Source: VBDM01 sp035519135
Lineage (GTDB): Bacteria > Pseudomonadota > Gammaproteobacteria > Burkholderiales > SG8-39
Direction: 5' to 3'
Assembly: GCA_035519135.1 (NCBI GenBank)
Contig: DATIWX010000048.1
Location: 1 to 26,696, forward strand
Length of the DNA: 26,696 nt
The notes below the pieces were generated by a model. That model was not told the DNA's origin, did not search any database, and saw only the letters and a list, made by a program, of their open reading frames with translations. The position numbers and the translations under genes are program-made. Shown one piece after another: positions 14,947 through 21,720 of this stretch (position 1 is its first letter; every line of letters begins with the position of its first letter).

Positions 14947-15003
14947 TCCTATGCGGGAACGCCTTCGTGGCTTATCATTTCCGGCGCGAGACGGGAGTTC
15001 GTG

Positions 15004-15969
15004 ATGCTGGTCAACTGCGCGGCCTACCAGGAGGGAAAGAAGCTCGGCGACATCAAGCCCGAGGAGATCGGCCAGTACGTGAGCCGCCCGGAGTGCTTTG
15101 TCTGGGTCGCGCTGAAGGACCCCGGCCCCGGAGAGCTCGCCGCCCTGCAGAACGAGTTCGACCTGCACGAGCTCGCAATCGAGGACGCACGTCACGGCCA
15201 CCAGCGCCCCAAGATCGACGAATACGGCGATTCGCTGTTCGCGGTGCTGCATAACCTCACCGTAACCGGGGATGAGCTCAAGCTCGGAGAAATCGACCTC
15301 TTCGTCGGCCGGAACTACGTGTTGTCGGTGCGCAACCAGGCCGAGCCCGGCTTCGCCGCCGTGCGCGCCCGCTGCGAGCGCGAGCCAGACCTGCTCAAGT
15401 ACGGCGCGGGTTTCGTTTTCTACGCGCTGATCGACGCCGTCGTCGACCGCTATTTTCCGGTGCTCGATGCCATCGAGGACGAGTTCGAGAAGTTCGAGGA
15501 GCAGATCTTCTCCGGACACTCGCTGAGAGCGAACATCGAGGGCCTCTACTACGTCAGGCAGAAGCTCACCACGCTGCAGCACGCCGTGCTGCCGCTGCTC
15601 GAGGCCGTCGGCAAACTGTACGGCGGCCGCGTCCCGCAGGTGTGCGCCGGGATGCAGGACTACTACCGCGACGTGTACGACCACCTGGTCCGGATCAGCC
15701 AGACGATCAACAGCCAGCGCGACACGGTGACCACAGCGATCCAGGTCAACGTCGCCATGATCACGTTCAGCGAGACGGAGGTGACCAAGCGCCTGGCGGC
15801 CTGGGGCGCGCTGATCGCGGTGCCGACCTTCATCGCCAGTCTCTACGGCATGAACTTCAAGCACATGCCCGAGCTCGACTGGGCCTTCGGCTATCCCGTC
15901 GTGGTCGGCGCCATGGCGCTGATCAATTTCCTTCTTTTCAGACGCTTCCGCAGCGCGGGCTGGCTGTAG
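15004..15969 (+). CDS. corA: CorA-family magnesium/cobalt transporter
   Basis: CorA forms a homopentameric inner-membrane channel for Mg2+. The 321-residue protein has the large cytoplasmic funnel domain with a long helical stretch (about residues 140-250). Two C-terminal helices follow, with the selectivity motif YGMNF between them (ASLYGMNFKHMPE) and the basic end RRFRSAGWL. ATG 15004 is chosen because GGGAG (14993-14997) lies six bases upstream; a GTG at 15001 is also in frame. The TAG stop is 2 nt from the REPIN that separates it from lutB. Confidence 0.92.
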   Translation: MLVNCAAYQEGKKLGDIKPEEIGQYVSRPECFVWVALKDPGPGELAALQNEFDLHELAIEDARHGHQRPKIDEYGDSLFAVLHNLTVTGDELKLGEIDLFVGRNYVLSVRNQAEPGFAAVRARCEREPDLLKYGAGFVFYALIDAVVDRYFPVLDAIEDEFEKFEEQIFSGHSLRANIEGLYYVRQKLTTLQHAVLPLLEAVGKLYGGRVPQVCAGMQDYYRDVYDHLVRISQTINSQRDTVTTAIQVNVAMITFSETEVTKRLAAWGALIAVPTFIASLYGMNFKHMPELDWAFGYPVVVGAMALINFLLFRRFRSAGWL

Positions 15970-16038
15970 AGAAACCGGGGACAGACCACGGTTTTACCCC
16001 CGGTTCGACCTTGAAACCGTGGTCTGTCCCCGGTTTCT
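15970..16038. repeat. REPIN between corA and lutB (convergent genes)
   Basis: The arms 15972-15994 and 16014-16036 are perfect complements, and two more flanking base pairs (AG at 15970-15971 with CT at 16037-16038) give a 25-bp stem with a 19-nt loop. The lutB reading frame runs through the right arm and loop and stops at TAA (15996-15994) made by the left arm boundary. Both arms are preceded, reading inwards, by GTAG. Confidence 0.92.
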
Positions 16039-17445
16039 ACGCAAGGCGTAGAGCGCGCGGAAGGTTCTGCCGGACTTGGGCGCGGGGAAGTAGCGGGCCC
16101 GCGTCCATTCCCTTCCGAAGGGCAGGATGGCGATGCTGCCGTTTCGTCCCCCGAGCAGGCGCAGGCAGCGGGCGGCGAGTCCGGTCGCCAGCGCGTAGAG
16201 ACGGGGGTGCAACGCCGTCCAGGCCCAGGCGCGAACGGCCAGCCTCTCGCCGCGCGGGCGCAGGCCCCGCTCGACCTGCTGCTGGCGCAAGTCCCGCAGG
16301 AGCTCGGGCAGCGGGATCTTCACCGGGCACGCCACCGAGCACGCGCCGCACAGCGTCGCCGCGTGCGGCAGATCGAGCGCGTTCTCGAGGCCGAGATAGC
16401 TGGGCGTGAGCACCGAGCCCATCGGGCCCGGATAGACCCAGCCGTAGCTGTGCCCTCCGACCGCCCGGTATACGGGGCAGTGGTTCATGCACGCCCCGCA
16501 GCGTATGCAACGCAGCATCTCCTGCATCGCCCCGCCGACCAGGCCGGTGCGGCCCGCGTCGACGAGAATGAAATACATGTGCTCCGGCCCGTCGCGGTCG
16601 AGCGCGCCGCGCGGCCCCGTGAACAGGCTCACGTAGTTGGAGATCGGCTGGCCCGTTGCCGAGCGCGTGAGCAGCCGCAGCAGCGTCGCGAAGTCCTCGA
16701 GCGTCGGGATCACCTTCTCGATGCCGGTGAGGCACACGTGCACGCGCGGCAGGGTCGTCACCATGCGGCCGTTGCCCTCGTTGGTGACGATCACGCCGGA
16801 GCCGCTCTCGGCGATCAGGAAGTTGCCGCCCGAGAGGCCGAGGTCGGCCGAGAGGAAGTGGCCGCGCAGCACCTCGCGCGCCTCGCGCGTCATCAGCGGA
16901 ATATCGCTCTTGCGCGGCGTGCGGTGGCGGGACTCGAACAGGTCCGCCACCTCGCGCATGTTCTTGTGCAGCGCAGGCGCAATGATGTGCGAGGGGGGCT
17001 CGCCGGCGAGCTGCAGGATGTATTCGCCGAGGTCGGTCTCGACCGGCGTCACGCCCGCCGCCTCGAGCGCCTCGTTCACGCCGGCCTCCTCCGACAGCAT
17101 CGACTTCGACTTGATCGCCTTCCTGACGCCGTGGCGCCGGCAGATGTCGAGCAGCAGCCCGCAGGCCTCCTCGCGCGTCTCCGCGAAGAGCACGGTCGCG
17201 CCCCGGCGCATCGCCTCCGACTCGAAGCGCTCGATCCAGGCGTCCAGGTTCGCGAGCGCCCGATCGCGGATCGCGGCGCCCTCGCCGCGCAGGATCTCGA
17301 AGAGCCCGGCCCCGAATTCGGCGACCGCCCCGGCGCGCAGCGCGGTGAAACCGGTCGAGTTGAATTTTTTAAGATTCGACTGCAGCGTCTCGTTGCCGAG
17401 CGCCGCGGCCGCCCGCGGCTTGAAGTGCATCGACTGGGCCCGCAT
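15994..17445 (-). CDS. lutB: LutB/YkgF-type iron-sulphur lactate oxidation protein with REP-encoded tail
   Basis: LutB is the iron-sulphur subunit of the LutABC (LldEFG) L-lactate dehydrogenase system. The 483-residue protein has an N-terminal LUD-type domain (LSGGNFLIAESGSGVIVTNE, about 203-222). Two clusters follow: CIRCGACMNHCP (Cys313, 316, 319, 323) and CGACSVACPVKIP (Cys366, 369, 373). Its ATG overlaps the lutA stop by one base. The last ~14 residues after YALR (RNRGQTTVSRSNRG) come from the REPIN, so the native stop seems to have been lost or replaced. The usual lutC does not follow. Confidence 0.92.
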   Translation of the reverse strand: MRAQSMHFKPRAAAALGNETLQSNLKKFNSTGFTALRAGAVAEFGAGLFEILRGEGAAIRDRALANLDAWIERFESEAMRRGATVLFAETREEACGLLLDICRRHGVRKAIKSKSMLSEEAGVNEALEAAGVTPVETDLGEYILQLAGEPPSHIIAPALHKNMREVADLFESRHRTPRKSDIPLMTREAREVLRGHFLSADLGLSGGNFLIAESGSGVIVTNEGNGRMVTTLPRVHVCLTGIEKVIPTLEDFATLLRLLTRSATGQPISNYVSLFTGPRGALDRDGPEHMYFILVDAGRTGLVGGAMQEMLRCIRCGACMNHCPVYRAVGGHSYGWVYPGPMGSVLTPSYLGLENALDLPHAATLCGACSVACPVKIPLPELLRDLRQQQVERGLRPRGERLAVRAWAWTALHPRLYALATGLAARCLRLLGGRNGSIAILPFGREWTRARYFPAPKSGRTFRALYALRRNRGQTTVSRSNRG

Positions 17446-18170
17446 CAGGCTTCTCCCGCGAGCACCTCGGCGACATGCAGCACGCGCGTCCCGGTGTCGC
17501 CGCGGCGGCGCAGGCGGCCCTCGATGTTGAGCATGCATCCCAGGTCGCCGAGAACCACGGCCCGCGCCCCGCTCGCCGCGATATGGACGCACTTGCGCTC
17601 GGCCATCTCCGCGGAGATCTCGCCGAACTTGATCGAGAAAGTTCCGCCGAAACCGCAGCAGGTCTCGCATTCCTCCATCTCGACGAGCTTCAGTCCCGTC
17701 ACCTTGGCCAGAAGCTGCCGCGGCCCCGCCTTCACGCCCAGCTCCCTCAGGCCCGAGCACGAATCGTGGTAGGTCACGGTGCCCTCGAGGCTCGCCGAGA
17801 CCTTGGGGCGATGCGCGACCTTGGTCAGGAACTCGGTCAGCTCGTAGGTGCGCGCTGCGAGGCGCTCGGCCCGGGCGCGCATCCCGGGCTCGCCGGCGAA
17901 GACCTCCGGAAAATGCACCCGGATCATGCCGGCGCAGGAGCCCGAGGGCACGACCACGTAGGGGCAGTCGTCGAATTCGGCGATGAGCTTTCCGGCGAGC
18001 TCGCGAGCCGATTTGCGGTCGCCGGAATTCCAGCCCGGCTGGCCGCAGCAGGTCTGCGTCGCGGGAACCACGACTTCGCAACCGGCGTCCTCGAGAAGCT
18101 TGAGCGCGGCAAAACCGATCGACGGCCGCATCAGATCGACCAGGCAGGTGACGAACAGGCCGACGCGCAT
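17445..18170 (-). CDS. lutA: LutA/YkgE-type (Fe-S) oxidoreductase
   Basis: LutA is a cysteine-rich subunit of the lactate oxidation complex. The 241 residues hold the two CCG domains: QTCCGQPGWNSG (Cys41-Cys42) and CETCCGFGGTFSIKF (Cys171-Cys172), typical of heterodisulphide-reductase-like proteins. The beginning RVGLFVTCLVDLMRP matches the family and supports ATG 18170. The stop overlaps the lutB start (TGATG), indicating coupling. A divergent IclR regulator gene starts 113 nt away and is the obvious candidate controller. Confidence 0.93.
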   Translation of the reverse strand: MRVGLFVTCLVDLMRPSIGFAALKLLEDAGCEVVVPATQTCCGQPGWNSGDRKSARELAGKLIAEFDDCPYVVVPSGSCAGMIRVHFPEVFAGEPGMRARAERLAARTYELTEFLTKVAHRPKVSASLEGTVTYHDSCSGLRELGVKAGPRQLLAKVTGLKLVEMEECETCCGFGGTFSIKFGEISAEMAERKCVHIAASGARAVVLGDLGCMLNIEGRLRRRGDTGTRVLHVAEVLAGEA

Positions 18171-18197
18171 GGCGGCTCGAGGGAATTGGGCGCGGAA

Positions 18198-18206
18198 ATC
18201 ATAGCA
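18198..18206 (-). promoter_or_regulatory. Candidate extended -10 promoter of lutAB
   Basis: On the minus strand TGCTATGAT (18206-18198) is an extended -10 (TGn plus TATGAT), 28 nt upstream of the lutA ATG. No -35 match is evident, in keeping with an extended -10 site. Confidence 0.42.
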
Positions 18207-18245
18207 CGCGCGCGAGCGGCGGCCGTCGCAGGCCGTTCCGCAGCG

Positions 18246-18254
18246 TGGTATAGA
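18246..18254 (+). promoter_or_regulatory. Candidate extended -10 promoter of the iclR-type gene
   Basis: TGGTATAGA at 18246-18254 (TGn plus TATAGA) lies 29 nt upstream of the GTG at 18284. With the lutA site on the other strand this makes a divergent control region of 113 nt. Confidence 0.4.
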
Positions 18255-18283
18255 ATTCCGTCATTCGATATCGACCCGACTCC

Positions 18284-19048
18284 GTGGCCAAGGCCGAATC
18301 CAGGAATTCCATCCAGGTCATCGGGCGGATGACCCGGCTGCTCGAAGTGCTCGCCCGTCACGAGCAACCGGCGGCGCTGAAGGCCCTGGCCCAGGCGAGC
18401 GGCCTGCACCCTTCGACCACACACCGTATCCTCGCCGCCCTCGCGAGCGATCGCCTGGTCGAGCGCGCCGAGCCGGGCAGCTATCGCCTCGGCATCCGGC
18501 TGCTCGAGCTGGGCAACCTCGTGAAAGCGCGCATCAGCGTGCGCGAGCACGCCCTTCCGCACATGCGCGAGCTGCACGCCGCGACCGGCGAAGCGGTCAA
18601 TCTGTCGGTGCGGCACGATGACGAAATCGTCTATGTCGAGCGCACTTCGGCCGACCGCTCGCACATGCGCGTGGTGAACATCGTCGGAGCGCGCGCGCCG
18701 CTGCACATCACCGCGGTCGGGAAGCTGTTCCTTCTTGAGGACGGACCCGAGGGCCTGAGGACCTACTCGCAGAGGACGCACCTGCCGCAGTACACCCGCA
18801 ACACCATCACCAGCGCCGGCGCGCTCGACCGCGAGCTCGAGCGGATACGGAAAAGCGGCTACGCGGTCGACAACGAGGAAGCCGAGCTCGGCGTGCGCTG
18901 CATCGGGGCGGGCGTGCGCGACGACAGCGGGGCTCTGGTCGCAGGGCTGTCGGTCTCCGCTCCTGCCGAGCGCATGAAGAGCGCGTGGTCTTCGCTCGTG
19001 CGAAAGACCGCGGAGAATATCTCGCGGTCGATCGGCTACCGCGGCTGA
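18284..19048 (+). CDS. IclR-family transcriptional regulator
   Basis: A DNA-binding regulator with a small-molecule effector domain. The 254-residue protein has an N-terminal winged helix-turn-helix (LKALAQASGLHPSTTHRILAAL, roughly residues 33-54). The C-terminal IclR effector domain has ARAPLHITAVGKLFL and a final GLSVSAPAERM block. Start is GTG 18284, giving VAKAESRNSIQVIGR; no other start fits the conserved N-terminus. It is divergent from lutA and may regulate lactate use; self-regulation from the shared gap is likely for the family. The effector is unknown. The methyltransferase gene starts 4 nt downstream. Confidence 0.9.
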   Translation: MAKAESRNSIQVIGRMTRLLEVLARHEQPAALKALAQASGLHPSTTHRILAALASDRLVERAEPGSYRLGIRLLELGNLVKARISVREHALPHMRELHAATGEAVNLSVRHDDEIVYVERTSADRSHMRVVNIVGARAPLHITAVGKLFLLEDGPEGLRTYSQRTHLPQYTRNTITSAGALDRELERIRKSGYAVDNEEAELGVRCIGAGVRDDSGALVAGLSVSAPAERMKSAWSSLVRKTAENISRSIGYRG

Positions 19049-19052
19049 CCCC

Positions 19053-19688
19053 ATGCGCCTCGATCCCTGGATCGGCGCCCTCGCCGCCTGCTTCGTCGTC
19101 GCGCCGGGCGCGGCGGGCGCCGGACCGGAGCTCGACCGCAAGGTCCGGGAGTTCCTGTCCGCCGAGCGCGGCAAGTGGGACTACCTCAACGTGCCCTACC
19201 AGGACGGCCGCATCCTCCACGACCTCGTCGTGAAGAACGGGCACAGGCGCATTCTGGAGATCGGCACGTCGACCGGCCACTCCACCGTATGGCTCGCCTG
19301 GGCGGCGGCGAAGACCGGCGGGAAAGTCACGACCATCGAGATCGACCGGGGCCGGCATGAGCGCGCGCTCGCCAACCTCAAACGCGCGGGCGTGGCCGAG
19401 TACGTCGACGCCCGGCTCGGCGACGCGCACGACCTGGTGAAATCGCTGCCCGGACCCTGGGACTTCGTCTTCCAGGACGCCGACAAGGAGTGGTACTTGC
19501 AGTACTTCCTCGACCTGGAAGCGAAGATGGCACCGGGCGGCTGCTACACTGCGCACAACGTGGCTCGGCCCTACGCACGCCAGGTGACCGAGTTCCTGGA
19601 TTACGTGAAGAAGCGCCCGGGATTCGGCCTGCGCTTTGCCGAGGGCGCGTCGAGCGAAGGCATTTCCATCAGCTGCCGTTCGCCCTAG
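19053..19688 (+). CDS. SAM-dependent O-methyltransferase-like protein with signal-peptide-like N-terminus
   Basis: A class I methyltransferase fold of 211 residues. Motif I is ILEIGTSTGHSTVWLA, followed by an acidic strand end (TTIEIDRGRHE) and FVFQDADKEWYLQYF. The first ~23 residues (MRLDPWIGALAACFVV then APGAAGAG) look like a Sec signal peptide, odd for an enzyme whose cofactor is cytosolic. The start ATG 19053 is 4 nt from the iclR-type stop, so cotranscription is likely. A cytosolic product from a later start is not attractive: no in-frame start codon directly follows the hydrophobic stretch. Substrate unknown. It is convergent with egtD. Confidence 0.8.
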   Translation: MRLDPWIGALAACFVVAPGAAGAGPELDRKVREFLSAERGKWDYLNVPYQDGRILHDLVVKNGHRRILEIGTSTGHSTVWLAWAAAKTGGKVTTIEIDRGRHERALANLKRAGVAEYVDARLGDAHDLVKSLPGPWDFVFQDADKEWYLQYFLDLEAKMAPGGCYTAHNVARPYARQVTEFLDYVKKRPGFGLRFAEGASSEGISISCRSP

Positions 19689-19691
19689 ACC

Positions 19692-20684
19692 CTAGGCGGC
19701 CACCATGCCGTGGACGCTGAACAGCTGCTCCGGGTCGGTCCAGACCTTCTCGGGCGAGAACCCGGCGCGCTTGCCCAGCTCCTGGAACTCGGCGATCGAG
19801 TACTTGCAGGAGATCTCGGTGTGGATCGTCTCGCCGGGCGCGAAATCGAAGCGCCGCCCGGCGACGTGCACGATCTGGGCGTAGAGGCTCTCCAGGTGCA
19901 TTTCCACCCGCCCCTGGCTCGGCTCGTAGAACGCCTTGTGGCGGAAGCGGTTCACCTGGAAATCCGCTCCGAGCTCGCGGTTGAGCCGCTGCAGCAGATT
20001 GAGGTTGAATCGCGCGGTGACTCCCTTCGCGTCGGCGTAGGCCGCATCCAGCGTCGCCTTGTCCTTCTTCAGGTCGACCCCGATCAGCAGCGCCCCGCCT
20101 GCGCCCACCGCCCGGCGCGCCTGCTTCAGGAACTGCAGCGCCTCGGGCGGGGTGAAATTGCCGACGGTCGAGCCCGGGAAGAACACCACCTTCCTGCGGA
20201 TCGGCACGCCCGCGATCTCGGGCAAGGCGAGGGGCCGCGTGTAGTCGGCGCAGATGCCGACCACGTTCAAGAAAGGAAAGCGGCCCGCGAGCTCGTTCGA
20301 GGAGGCGCGCAGCGTGTCCATCGCGATGTCGATGGGAACGTACAGCCGCGTCTGCAGCGCCTGGATCAGGATGCGCGTCTTCGCCTGCACGCCGCTGCCG
20401 AATTCGATCAGCTCGGCGTCGGGCCCGACGAACTGCACGATGTCCGCGACGTTGGCGCGGAGGATCGCCGTCTCGGTGCGAGTCAGATAGTACTCGGGCA
20501 GCTCGCAGATCGCCTCGAACAGGCGGCAGCCTTCCTCGTCGTAGAAGTACTTCGGCGGAATGCTCTTTTGAGGAAGCGCGAGGCCGGCGAGCACGTCCTC
20601 GCGAAGCCGTTCCGCGCTGGGCAGGAAAGTGTAGAAGCGGACCAGCCCCGGGGCCAGCGGCTGGGGTGTCGGCTCGGCCTTCAT
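19692..20684 (-). CDS. egtD: L-histidine N(alpha)-methyltransferase, EgtD type
   Basis: EgtD trimethylates histidine to hercynine, the first step in ergothioneine synthesis. From ATG 20684 the protein has 330 residues. Family blocks are PPKYFYDEEGCRLFEAICELPEYYLTRTE split over 45-75, the SAM site IEFGSGVQAKTRILIQAL, VVFFPGSTVGNFTP, and ARFNLNLLQRLNRELGADF. The C-terminal HTEISCKYSIAEFQELGKRAGF is also typical. A GTG at 20693 is an alternative start. The gene follows pbpG by 15 nt and is probably in its operon. The partner sulphoxide synthase gene egtB is not in this window, so the pathway is unproven. Confidence 0.9.
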   Translation of the reverse strand: MKAEPTPQPLAPGLVRFYTFLPSAERLREDVLAGLALPQKSIPPKYFYDEEGCRLFEAICELPEYYLTRTETAILRANVADIVQFVGPDAELIEFGSGVQAKTRILIQALQTRLYVPIDIAMDTLRASSNELAGRFPFLNVVGICADYTRPLALPEIAGVPIRRKVVFFPGSTVGNFTPPEALQFLKQARRAVGAGGALLIGVDLKKDKATLDAAYADAKGVTARFNLNLLQRLNRELGADFQVNRFRHKAFYEPSQGRVEMHLESLYAQIVHVAGRRFDFAPGETIHTEISCKYSIAEFQELGKRAGFSPEKVWTDPEQLFSVHGMVAA

Positions 20685-20699
20685 GCCGACCACCCGAGT

Positions 20700-21596
20700 C
20701 TAGCCGGGCTGGTCGTTCGTCCCGGGGAGCGCGGCGAGACCGCCGGGTATCGACAGAGCTGCGGAAGTTCGATGCGCGGGATGGCCGGACGCGAACTCCA
20801 GCCACTGGCGTATCCGGGTCGCGTCGCCGACACGAGTGTATTTACCCCAGGAGTCAAGCAGCACGATGATAATGGAACGTCCGGTCAGCGTCACCTGCAT
20901 GACCAGGCAGCGCCCGGCCTCGGCGATGTACCCGGTCTTCGACAGGCCGATGTCCCAGCGCGAGCTGCGCGTCAGATTGTTGGTGTTGCCGAAACGCATC
21001 ATGCGACGACCGACCTTCACCTGATACGAGGTCGAGGTCGTGAAGTCGCGGATCTTCGGATAGGCGTGGGCGGCCTGGACCAGCTTCGCAAGATCCTGCG
21101 CCGTGGACACGTTGCGTCCCGAGAGCCCGGTGCCGTCCTCGAAGCGCGTGCCCGACATCCCCAGGAGCTGCGCCTTCAGGTTCATCGCGAGCACGCACGA
21201 ATCCCTTCCGCCCGGATAGGAGTTCGCGATCGCCGATGCGGCGCGGTTCTCCGAAGCCATGAGGGCAAGGTGCAGCATCTCGTCGCGCGTCAGGGTAGTG
21301 CCGACCTGCAGGCGCGAGTGGGACCCGCGCAGCCTGTCGACGTCCGCCTTGGTTACCGTGACCGGCTCGTCCGGATCGAGCTCGGCGTCGAGCGTGACGA
21401 TCGCGGTCATCAGCTTGGTGAGCGAAGCGATCGGGAGCTTCGACTCTGCGTTCTTGCCCAGCAGGATCTCGCCCGATTCCTGATCGACGACCAGGGCCGC
21501 CTGCGACTTCAGCGACGGCTGGCGCGGCTCGCGAGCAGCCAAGGCCGGCGCCGAGGCAGCCGCCAGAGCAATCAGGCACGCAAAGAGGACTCGCAC
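20700..21596 (-). CDS. pbpG: D-alanyl-D-alanine endopeptidase / carboxypeptidase (S11, PbpG type)
   Basis: A periplasmic penicillin-binding protein of low mass that trims or cleaves peptidoglycan cross-links. From GTG 21596 the product is 298 residues with a signal peptide (MRVLFACLIALAAASAPALA). The three active-site motifs are present: SLTK (Ser58, Lys61), SEN (115-117) and KTG (220-222). Length and lack of the C-terminal DacA membrane anchor fit PbpG rather than DacA/DacC. GTG 21596 is chosen because GGAGGGAGG lies immediately upstream and it exposes the signal peptide at the N-terminus; an ATG at 21656 is in frame but falls inside the promoter. Confidence 0.9.
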   Translation of the reverse strand: MRVLFACLIALAAASAPALAAREPRQPSLKSQAALVVDQESGEILLGKNAESKLPIASLTKLMTAIVTLDAELDPDEPVTVTKADVDRLRGSHSRLQVGTTLTRDEMLHLALMASENRAASAIANSYPGGRDSCVLAMNLKAQLLGMSGTRFEDGTGLSGRNVSTAQDLAKLVQAAHAYPKIRDFTTSTSYQVKVGRRMMRFGNTNNLTRSSRWDIGLSKTGYIAEAGRCLVMQVTLTGRSIIIVLLDSWGKYTRVGDATRIRQWLEFASGHPAHRTSAALSIPGGLAALPGTNDQPG

Positions 21597-21627
21597 CCTC
21601 CCTCCAAGCTTATTGTTTGGGCCGGCC

Positions 21628-21656
21628 AGTTTAGCTTCGGGATTTGCAATTTGCAA
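21628..21656 (-). promoter_or_regulatory. Sigma70 promoter candidate of pbpG-egtD
   Basis: On the minus strand TTGCAA (21656-21651), a 17-nt spacer and TAAACT (21633-21628) make a good sigma70 promoter. Transcription would begin near 21621, about 25 nt before the GTG start. Confidence 0.5.
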
Positions 21657-21720
21657 CGAAAATAACGAGATACGCGGAACACTTCGCGCGACCTCGTGAA
21701 TCGCAGCCGCGCCCTAGGCT

